A DNA stretch of 64,000 nucleotides from Janthinobacterium agaricidamnosum NBRC 102515 = DSM 9628. Lineage in GTDB: Bacteria; Pseudomonadota; Gammaproteobacteria; Burkholderiales; Burkholderiaceae_D. Shown piece after piece: positions 57,705 through 64,000 of this stretch. The stretch's first letter is position 1. The number at the start of each line of letters is the position of its first letter. The notes under the pieces were generated by a model. The model searched no databases. It had not been told where the DNA came from and saw only the letters and a list, made by a program, of their open reading frames with translations. The DNA lies in the NCBI RefSeq assembly GCF_000723165.1, contig NZ_HG322949.1, positions 1,976,921 through 2,040,920 of the forward strand, read 5' to 3'. Made by a program: the position numbers and the translations under genes.

Positions 57705-60700
57705 ATGGCGGTAAGACCTTCTTATATTTATCAGGGCGGTTCGGTGATGATGCATGCGCCCTTGCAATTGAATCAGTCGGAAATGTATGGTTATTTCGTG
57801 CGCGGAAACTTGGCCAAATTGCAGGCCACCATCGATGGCACGCTCAATGCGGCGGCGTCCGGACGCATGCGTTTCAAGGCGATTTCACCGTATGTGATGC
57901 TGACTTTTACCCGCATCAACCACGCCAGTTCGGCCGCTCCGGTCGATCAAGCCAAGGGCTGGATCAGCGAAGTCGATATCGTCACCTGGGTCATGGTCGG
58001 TCAGATGGACCAGGCCGGCAAGCTGGCCCATATTTACTGGTATCCCTGCCATATTTTCGTCGACGATGCGATGGCGCTGATTAACGGCCGCGAATTGTTT
58101 GGTTATCCGAAATACCTGTGCGACTATGAGATCCCGCTGGCTGGCAGCGAACCGCTGCGCTGTTCGGTCGCGGCCAAGGGGTTCCAGAAATTTTCGCCGG
58201 AAACCCGGATCGCGATGCATCCCTTGCTGGAAGTAAACGCCACCGTCAAAATCGCCGATCACCGGCCGGTCAACGGCTTTCTCGACCTGATCGAGCAAGC
58301 GTTCAAATTATTCCTGTCCATCCCGGACTTTTTCGACCTCGACCAAGCTGGCTGGGCCGATATTATGTCGCTGCTGAAAAATCCGCGCATCGACCAGATT
58401 TTCCTCAAGCAATTTCCAGACAGCGCCGGCATCAAGGCGGTGTACCAGGCGCTGGTGGCGGCGCCGGCTGAAGTCAAGCGCTTGCACAGCGGGCGTTTGC
58501 TCGGCTACCAATACGAATGCACGCTGCATGCCTACGAAAGTTTCCCGCTGGACCAGACGCTGGGTTTGACGGTGGGGCCGCAAGAGGCGATCTTGCCATT
58601 CCACGTCCATTTCGATTTCAGCGCGATGCCGGGTGAAGAACTGGTCGACAATTCGAGTATTGCGCCGGAAAAAATTGCCATCCTCGGCGGCGGCGTCGCG
58701 GCTATGACCACGGCGTATTATTTGACCGACCAGGCCGGCTGGCAAAACAAGTACGACATCACCGTCTATCAATTGGGCTGGCGCCTGGGCGGCAAGGGCG
58801 CCAGCGGGCGTAATCGCGACGCCGGCCAGCGCATCGAAGAACACGGCCTGCATATCTGGTTCGGCTTTTACGCCAACGCGTTCAAGATGATCAAGCAAGC
58901 TTATGCCAGCTTGAACCGGCCGGCCGGCGCGCCGCTGGCGACGTGGAAAGATGCGTTCAAGCAGCACGATTACGTGGCCGTGTCGGAAGATGTCGAAGGG
59001 CACTGGCGCAACTGGTCGATCGTGTTCCCGACCTTGCCGGGCGAACCGGGCGAGGGCGGCGAAAGCCTGACGCTGTGGCAAATGGCGGTGGCCATGGTCG
59101 GCTGGCTCGAAGCGTGGATCCAGGAAATTCGCAAAGTGGCCGATGTGGCCCGCTGGTCCGCGCCGACCACGGCCAATGGCGCCTGGCCCGGCTGGTTGCG
59201 TAACTTGGCCGATGAAGTGATGGAACAGGCCGATGAGCTGGGGCTGGATATGACGTTGTCGGTCGGCGCGCTGGCCGCACTGGTCACTAAGCTGGCGCCC
59301 GATTCGCGGCGCCACGACAGCGCCAAGCACCAATTGCTGGCCAGTACCCTGCATGGCATTCGCGGCTGGCTGCATTTGCGCTACCGCTCGCTGGTCAATA
59401 CCAACGACGAGCTGCGGCGTTTGTTCATTTGCCTGGACCTGGGCATCACCGTCATGAAGGGACTGTTCGAGGACGGCGTGCTGAAGCATGGCTTCGATGT
59501 CATCAACGACATCGATTTCCGCGACTGGCTGCGCAAGCATGGCGGCGATGAAAAACTGTGCATCGATTCGGCGCCGGTGCGCGGCTTTTACGATCTGGTG
59601 TTCGCCTACGAAGGCGGCGATTTCGCCAGGCCGAATATCGAGGCCGGCACCCTGCTGCGCGCGATGGCGCGCATCGGCCTGGCCTATAAGGGCGGCATCA
59701 TGTTCAAGATGCAGGCCGGCATGGGCGACACCATTTTTACGCCGCTGTACCAGGTGTTGAAAGAGCGCGGCGTCCAATTCAAGTTTTTCCAGCGCATCGA
59801 GGAACTGGTGCCGGACGGAAGTACCGTCGGCCGCATCCGCCTGACCGAACAAGTGGCGCTGGCCAGGCCGGAGCAGGGCTACCAGCCGCTGGTGCCGGTC
59901 AAGGGGCTCGATTGCTGGCCGAGCCAGCCGGACTACGCCCAAATCGAGCCCCTGCAAGCAGCCTTGCTGCAAGAAAAACAGGTCAACCTGGAATCGTACT
60001 GGAGCGACTGGCCGCAACGCTATGAAGAGAAATTCGGCCAGCCGCTGCCGACCACGATATTGAAAAAAGGCGTGGATTTCGACCAGGTGGTGTTCGGTAT
60101 CTCGATCGGTTCGCTGGCGGCGCTGTGTCCGCAGTTGCTGGAGCGCAGTCCCGCATTAAAAAACGCATCCGACAAGGTCAAGACCGTCGCCACCCAGGCC
60201 TATCAGGTGTGGCTGAACAAGGATATCAGCCAGCTCGGCTGGAACTATTTGCCGGAAAACCAGCAGCCGGTGCTGAGCGCATTTACCGAACCGTACGATA
60301 CGTGGGCGCCGATGGACCAGTTGCTGGAGCGCGAAGATTGGCCGGCCGGCCATGCGCCGAAAAACGTCTCGTATTTTTGCAGCGCCTTGCCGGTCGACGA
60401 CTATCCGCCGATTACCGACAGCGATTTTCCGGCCCGTTGCGCCGAGCGCGCCAGGCAGGGCGCGCTGCATCAACTGGGGCAGCAGATCAGCGCCTTGTGG
60501 CCGGCCGCCGGTCCGGCCGGCGCATTCCCCTGGCATTGGCTGCATGATGCCGGCGAGGCCAGGGAGGCCAGCGGTCCGGCCCGTTTCGACAGCCAGTACT
60601 GGCGCGCCAATGTCGATCCATCCGAGCGCTACGTGATGTCGGTGGTGAACAGCACGCAATACCGGCTGGCCACCGACCAGTCGGGCTTCTCCAATCTGTA

Positions 60701-60830
60701 TTTGACCGGCGACTGGATCAGGACCGGCTTGAACGCCGGCTGTGTCGAAGCGGCGGTGATGGCCGGCATGCAGACCGCGCGCGCGATGACCGGTTATCCG
60801 CAGGTGATACAGGGCGAGACGGATTTTTAG
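57705..60830 (+). CDS. Acetoacetate-decarboxylase-like domain fused to FAD-dependent desaturase-like oxidoreductase
   Basis: 1041 residues; ATG 57705 has GGAG eight bases upstream (GTG 57699 is too close to it). Residues 1-315 are an acetoacetate-decarboxylase-superfamily domain: YVMLTFTRINHASSAAPVDQ, IYWYPCHIFVDDAMALINGR and ELFGYPKYL, with Arg129, Glu130 and Lys136 in the GRExxGYPK motif. Residues 322-1041 form an amine-oxidase/phytoene-desaturase-type flavoprotein. It begins IAILGGGVAAMTTAYYLTD (dinucleotide fold, from residue 326), continues VYQLGWRLGGKGASGRNRDA and RIEEHGLHIWFGFYANAFKM, and closes SNLYLTGDWIRTGLNAGCVE and AAVMAGMQTARAMTG. A long helical insert (about 430-640) separates the FAD elements. 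No signal peptide. The combination implies sequential oxidation and decarboxylation, or one catalytic and one binding domain. Substrate unknown. Confidence 0.85.
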   Translation: MAVRPSYIYQGGSVMMHAPLQLNQSEMYGYFVRGNLAKLQATIDGTLNAAASGRMRFKAISPYVMLTFTRINHASSAAPVDQAKGWISEVDIVTWVMVGQMDQAGKLAHIYWYPCHIFVDDAMALINGRELFGYPKYLCDYEIPLAGSEPLRCSVAAKGFQKFSPETRIAMHPLLEVNATVKIADHRPVNGFLDLIEQAFKLFLSIPDFFDLDQAGWADIMSLLKNPRIDQIFLKQFPDSAGIKAVYQALVAAPAEVKRLHSGRLLGYQYECTLHAYESFPLDQTLGLTVGPQEAILPFHVHFDFSAMPGEELVDNSSIAPEKIAILGGGVAAMTTAYYLTDQAGWQNKYDITVYQLGWRLGGKGASGRNRDAGQRIEEHGLHIWFGFYANAFKMIKQAYASLNRPAGAPLATWKDAFKQHDYVAVSEDVEGHWRNWSIVFPTLPGEPGEGGESLTLWQMAVAMVGWLEAWIQEIRKVADVARWSAPTTANGAWPGWLRNLADEVMEQADELGLDMTLSVGALAALVTKLAPDSRRHDSAKHQLLASTLHGIRGWLHLRYRSLVNTNDELRRLFICLDLGITVMKGLFEDGVLKHGFDVINDIDFRDWLRKHGGDEKLCIDSAPVRGFYDLVFAYEGGDFARPNIEAGTLLRAMARIGLAYKGGIMFKMQAGMGDTIFTPLYQVLKERGVQFKFFQRIEELVPDGSTVGRIRLTEQVALARPEQGYQPLVPVKGLDCWPSQPDYAQIEPLQAALLQEKQVNLESYWSDWPQRYEEKFGQPLPTTILKKGVDFDQVVFGISIGSLAALCPQLLERSPALKNASDKVKTVATQAYQVWLNKDISQLGWNYLPENQQPVLSAFTEPYDTWAPMDQLLEREDWPAGHAPKNVSYFCSALPVDDYPPITDSDFPARCAERARQGALHQLGQQISALWPAAGPAGAFPWHWLHDAGEAREASGPARFDSQYWRANVDPSERYVMSVVNSTQYRLATDQSGFSNLYLTGDWIRTGLNAGCVEAAVMAGMQTARAMTGYPQVIQGETDF

Positions 60831-60978
60831 GCGCAACGTTGCTGCCGCTGGCCTGAATGATAGGCTGGAGAGTGTCTGGACGATTGGTGGCGACTCAGAG
60901 ATAATTGACAACGGCATGGAAGTTGGTTTAGCCCAGAATGGGCCAACAGCGATCGCCTGAATGAGGTATGGGGAAACT

Positions 60979-61410
60979 ATGAAGAACTGCTTTTTCGGCG
61001 TCACATTCATGTTGCTGATGGTAAATGCATCCGCTTGCAAGTTCGCTGCGCGTTCCCTTGAGCAGCGGGTTGCAGGAGCGGAAGAAATATTCATCGCCAA
61101 TCTTCTTGAGAGCAAAGTCATGCCTATCGATGACCGTCATAAGTGGCCGTGGAGAGAGGGACGTTTTCAAGTGAAGCAAACGCTGAAGGGCGGTGAGCAA
61201 CCTGAGGAAATCATGCTTGCAACGGGCTTGGGGGGAGGAGATTGTGGGGTAAGAATGATGGTTTTGCGCAACTACGTGATATTTAAAGGACGCCAGGATA
61301 CTGACATTGCCGACCCAAGTGGTACACGTGTTATTGAAGATGTTGAGGTGGAAGAATTAACGGAAAAAATCCAGTCGATAATGTGCCAGCAACAACATGG
61401 TGAATCCTGA
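60979..61410 (+). CDS. Small exported TIMP/netrin-like protein
   Basis: 143 residues from the second ATG, preceded by GGGGAAA. A signal peptide (MKNCFFGVTFMLLMVNASAC) ends at a cysteine; the preceding residues (ASAC) are only a weak lipobox. The rest matches the pattern of small OB-fold TIMP-like bacterial proteins: RVAGAEEIFIANLLESKV, GRFQVKQTLKGGEQPEEIML and ATGLGGGDCGVRMM with a second Cys, then RNYVIFKGR. Such proteins are secreted or lipoprotein; the function is unknown. Base composition is lower in GC than neighbours, close to the mobile-element remnants. Confidence 0.65.
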   Translation: MKNCFFGVTFMLLMVNASACKFAARSLEQRVAGAEEIFIANLLESKVMPIDDRHKWPWREGRFQVKQTLKGGEQPEEIMLATGLGGGDCGVRMMVLRNYVIFKGRQDTDIADPSGTRVIEDVEVEELTEKIQSIMCQQQHGES

Positions 61411-61787
61411 ATCTGAGACCTGTGGCCCCGGGATGACGGCAAATGGGGGAAGGCAAAAAACGCAGGGGGCATACGGCCGAGTTCTGGCTATCGTTAAAGT
61501 TAGGCTCACATCGTTTACGCAGAAAATCAATCAGTTGGCGTATGTTGGCTTTATTCCATTTTTTGTCTGCGCGTCAAAGTTAAGTTCGCAAATGGGGCGC
61601 GCCGCTCCAGTCCACGCTGGTAGGAGGTGCCTGGTTGTTCTGCTCGCCATACTTGATTTAAGGCCACGCGGTTTTGGTGACAGAGGGCGGGTGAGAATGT
61701 GGTGGCCCCCGTGCCACTAGCCGCCTCCTCCAGCTGGACCTTACCAGCAAGTCCAAGGTCACAACGGTTGTGAAAAAAGATGACTAA
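61411..61787. other. 377-bp region without recognisable gene
   Basis: The open frames here lack ribosome sites and family resemblance. The short inverted motif GTGGCCCCCGTGCCAC occurs near 61700. Composition is mixed. The segment lies between a small exported-protein gene and transposon remnants and is probably debris of an insertion event. Confidence 0.4.
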
Positions 61788-61886
61788 CTAGCAAAGCGCC
61801 TTGAGCGCGGCCGCTTCGTCTGGTCACAGGCGTAGCTGTCGATGCTGCTCGAAGGGATCGACTGGCGGCGGCCAGAACGCATCTAG
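61788..61886 (+). mobile_element. IS66-family TnpB (orf2) remnant
   Basis: The plus-strand frame from 61788 reads LAKRLERGRFVWSQA, stop, LSMLLEGIDWRRPERI, stop. These are the C-terminal words of IS66 TnpB (RLERGRFVWPQ...LSMLLEGIDWR). About 15 residues are deleted between the two pieces and both are interrupted by TAG. The IS ends were not found, so only a fossil remains. Confidence 0.75.
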
Positions 61887-62179
61887 CGACCGACGTCAGC
61901 GGCATTAACACGGCTGAGCTAAATAGCAGCCATTCCCTGCGGCGTGGCTTCGCCAATTGGGCAGCATCCAAAAGATGGGATGTCAAAAACCTCATGGAAT
62001 ACGTTGGCTGGCGCGATATGAAGTCGGCACTGCGCTACGTCGAGGCGGTTGACGCGTTTAGCAGGAATCGCTTTGAACGTGCCTTGGTGGAAGTGCCTTC
62101 CTCACAGACCTTCAATAGAATGAGCGAGAAAATGGGAGTTGAGGTTGTAAGCCCAAACCGACGGAAATCGACCAGTTAG
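61887..62179 (+). pseudogene. Tyrosine-recombinase (integrase) C-terminal remnant
   Basis: The frame reads NSSHSLRRGFANWAASKRWD, VKNLMEYVGWRDMKSALRYV and EAVDAFSRNRFERALVEVP. This is the end of the phage-integrase catalytic domain: the HxxR box (HSLRR), the usual His replaced by Trp (GWRD), and the nucleophile Tyr in LRYVEA. The N-terminal and middle parts, including the first catalytic Arg, are absent. A 61-residue frame from ATG 61994 is all that could be translated from a methionine. It marks the boundary of an acquired segment. Confidence 0.78.
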
Positions 62180-62224
62180 CTAAAACTTAGTTGGGGGTAT
62201 AGCGTGGCGCGACCAAGGATTTGA

Positions 62225-63727
62225 CTACCGGCTCGCATTTCGTTGTCGCATCCCTGAACGTGCACTTTCAATATAAATTCCGTCAAGGCAATGCACGATC
62301 TCGTCGATCGAGGATGTCAACATAGCCTGACTCATGTGGCCGTAAGCGAGTAGGAAGCCGTCTACTTTCGGGGCGGTCGCGAATTGTCTGACCGTATCGA
62401 AACGAATATCCTTCTTTTGCAGAGTCGCCTTCAACGTGCGATCGAGTTCATGGGTACAACCGCGTACCACGACGTGCAATCCACCTTCGTCGCCCAGCAC
62501 GGCGATTCGATCGCAATATCGCCCTAATCGGCTGCGTATCAGATCGCGCAACGCGGCGTAATGACGCCGCACCCTACGCAGATGTCGGTCAAGTTCACCC
62601 GAACGAAATAGCGATTCCATTACCTTTTGCGCGGTCCAGGAGGCATGCAGCCGCTCGCGCTCAATGAGGCCGGCCAGTGCCGCCGCGGCATGCTGCGGCG
62701 CGACGACGAACCCTAGCCGCAGCGCCGGACTGACCGCTTTGGCAAAAGTGCTTAGGAGCAGCGTACTTTCAGGTGCACTGCTAAAAATCGGCGGATAGTT
62801 TGTTCCCGCGTAGTTGAATTCGCAGTCGTACTCGTTCTCGAGAATCAGCGTGCCGTGAGTGCGCGCAGCGTCAATCAGCGCCCGTCGCCGCTGCCCGGAC
62901 AGACGTCCCCCCATCGGATATTGATGCGCCGGCGTGATGTGGAGCAGAACCGGTGTTGCATCGCCCCTAAACGCTTCTTCGACGCACATGCCGTTTTCAT
63001 CGACAGGAACATGACGCAACCACGCGCCGGCCCGAGAGAATGAAAGCGCCGCATTCGCATATCCAGGATCTTCCGTCGCGCAGCAATCGCCGGGACGTAC
63101 CAACGCGCGCGCAATCAGGTCAAGCGCCTGCCCGGTACCCTGCGTGACGACGATCTGCCCGACTGTCACGCGCACCGAGCGATGCTTTTCGAGCCATTCG
63201 ACGATCGCACGCCTGATACCGGCGTCGCCACGCGGATCGCCATAGTCCTGAGGCGGTAGATGACGCCCCGCTTCGCGGCATGCAGTGCGCCATGCGTTCA
63301 GCGGCAGCGCATGCGCATGCGCCTGTCCCGGCCGCCAGTCGAAGGCTGCTTCGCGCGGATCCGAAGCGCTCCCGGATTGCAGCCTATGCCGCTGCAAAAC
63401 CACCGGCGTAGAGATTTCTCCCGACCTCGCATGCCCCGACACGACTGCACGGGAAGCGACAAACGTACCGTGGCGACCACGCCCCTCTATCAGGCCGTCT
63501 GCGATTAACTCGTCGTAAGCCTCGACGATGCAGTTGCGTGCGATCCCGAACTGCGTCGCCAGTTGCCGGCTTGGCGGCAAGCGTGTGCCGCCGGGCAGTG
63601 CGCCGCTGTGGATGCGCGCTCTCAACTGTTCGGCGACCAGACGAAACGTTGGCGTGCCGCTGCGTCGATCAAGTTCGAGGCCGAGCAACGCGGGTGTGTG
63701 AGGTGTGGACGATGTGCGCGCAGCCAT
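62225..63727 (-). CDS. MocR/PdxR-type GntR regulator with aminotransferase-like domain
   Basis: 500 residues. The N-terminal GntR winged helix (LVAEQLRARIHSGALPGGTR, LPPSRQLATQFGIARNCIVE, AYDELIADGLIEGRGRHGTF) is joined by a linker to a fold-type I aminotransferase domain with GDCCATEDPGYANAALSFSR and the PLP lysine in LLLSTFAKAVSPALRLGFVV. MocR proteins use PLP or aldimines as effectors. The gene is divergent from a four-carbon acid sugar kinase gene 91 bp away, its likely target, though MocR regulators more often control amino-acid or PLP genes. Confidence 0.9.
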   Translation of the reverse strand: MAARTSSTPHTPALLGLELDRRSGTPTFRLVAEQLRARIHSGALPGGTRLPPSRQLATQFGIARNCIVEAYDELIADGLIEGRGRHGTFVASRAVVSGHARSGEISTPVVLQRHRLQSGSASDPREAAFDWRPGQAHAHALPLNAWRTACREAGRHLPPQDYGDPRGDAGIRRAIVEWLEKHRSVRVTVGQIVVTQGTGQALDLIARALVRPGDCCATEDPGYANAALSFSRAGAWLRHVPVDENGMCVEEAFRGDATPVLLHITPAHQYPMGGRLSGQRRRALIDAARTHGTLILENEYDCEFNYAGTNYPPIFSSAPESTLLLSTFAKAVSPALRLGFVVAPQHAAAALAGLIERERLHASWTAQKVMESLFRSGELDRHLRRVRRHYAALRDLIRSRLGRYCDRIAVLGDEGGLHVVVRGCTHELDRTLKATLQKKDIRFDTVRQFATAPKVDGFLLAYGHMSQAMLTSSIDEIVHCLDGIYIESARSGMRQRNASR

Positions 63728-63818
63728 AAATGCTCAAAAATCCCTTGATATTGGTTCTTTAAAATTACGACAGAATAGATAGAATCTGCAATCCAAACAT
63801 ACCACAAGGAGCTTGGTC
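63728..63818. promoter_or_regulatory. Divergent MocR/kinase promoter region
   Basis: This 91-bp AT-rich gap separates the two starts. The elements TTGGTT-N17-AATAGA run toward the kinase and are only approximate. The AAGGAG ribosome site at 63806-63811 serves the kinase start at 63819. Confidence 0.35.
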
Positions 63819-64000
63819 ATGCAATTACGCATTATCACGGACGATTTCACGAGTGCGCTGGATGGCACTGCGTGCTTCGCGCAATGCGGCTGGGATACGG
63901 CCGTGTTGATCGCAGCCGAAGGCATGAATGATGCGGCAATCGCCAGCATCGATACGCGCACCCGTGAAAGTTCGGGAGCCCATGCCGCGAGCACGGTGTC
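63819..64000 (+). CDS. Four-carbon acid sugar kinase family protein (N-terminal part)
   Basis: Only the first 60 residues are in the window. MQLRIITDDFTSALDGTACF matches the nucleotide/substrate loop (ADDxTGAxD) of the DUF1537/four-carbon acid sugar kinase family, followed by AQCGWDTAVLIAAEGM. Family members phosphorylate threonate, erythronate or related acids for catabolism. An AAGGAG site lies 7 bases before the ATG. A co-transcribed dehydrogenase or decarboxylase would be expected beyond the right edge. Confidence 0.8.
   Translation, partial: MQLRIITDDFTSALDGTACFAQCGWDTAVLIAAEGMNDAAIASIDTRTRESSGAHAASTV

Overview
This window reads as chromosome from a GC-rich betaproteobacterium, most likely an Oxalobacteraceae member (Janthinobacterium/Duganella/Massilia type). 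That is an inference from gene content: PEP-CTERM proteins, a canonical ssuEADCB operon, urtABCDE, metNIQ, a Tle3/Tla3 type VI lipase pair and many ATGA-overlapped operons. No rRNA, tRNA or CRISPR array was seen. The left edge cuts a Bcr/CflA efflux pump and the right edge cuts a four-carbon acid sugar kinase.

Left part (1-17.2 kb). Serine acetyltransferase is followed by an uncharacterised 628-aa protein and an exported protein with a CXXCH haem-type motif. Next comes a translationally coupled tle3-tla3 pair (type VI phospholipase effector and its adaptor) with no VgrG or recognised immunity gene in view. A sulfur-scavenging block follows: a DszA/NtaA-type flavin monooxygenase and a DszC/SfnB-type acyl-CoA-dehydrogenase-like enzyme, divergent from ssuEADCB (alkanesulfonate uptake and desulfonation).

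Middle (17.4-44.7 kb). A PEP-CTERM protein; metNIQ with a long structured-looking leader; a DUF454 gene behind a good Fur-box match; a YceI protein; a D-amino-acid deaminase/aldolase-type enzyme; an ECF sigma/anti-sigma pair divergent from a second YceI gene; a chemoreceptor; a CoA transferase divergent from an HTH-citrate synthase fusion; and an ATGA-coupled DUF2760-Hsp70-Hsp70 operon. Then a transglutaminase-like protein, urtABCDE behind a -24/-12 (sigma-54) promoter match with no urease genes beside it, and a two-gene split chromate transporter.

Right part (44.7-64 kb). A response-regulator gene is flanked by two directly oriented copies of a ~140-bp intergenic repeat that carries a hairpin and consensus DnaA boxes. 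An OmpR-type regulator and histidine kinase diverge from a periplasmic methionine-sulfoxide repair operon (Tat-type MsrB, DipZ thiol-disulfide transporter, membrane-anchored MsrA). Then a LysR regulator/esterase pair, an AT-rich PEP-CTERM gene, an aldehyde dehydrogenase, a decayed YcaC-type hydrolase, an HD phosphohydrolase and a 1041-aa fusion of an acetoacetate-decarboxylase-like domain to an FAD-dependent desaturase-like domain. The last 2.6 kb contain IS66 and tyrosine-integrase remnants, then a MocR regulator divergent from the sugar-acid kinase, which looks like the edge of an acquired segment.

The strongest candidates for something undescribed are the decarboxylase-oxidoreductase fusion (57.7-60.8 kb), the DnaA-box/hairpin repeat pair around the orphan response regulator (44.9-46.4 kb) and the uncharacterised 628-aa/CXXCH protein pair (1.7-5.4 kb).
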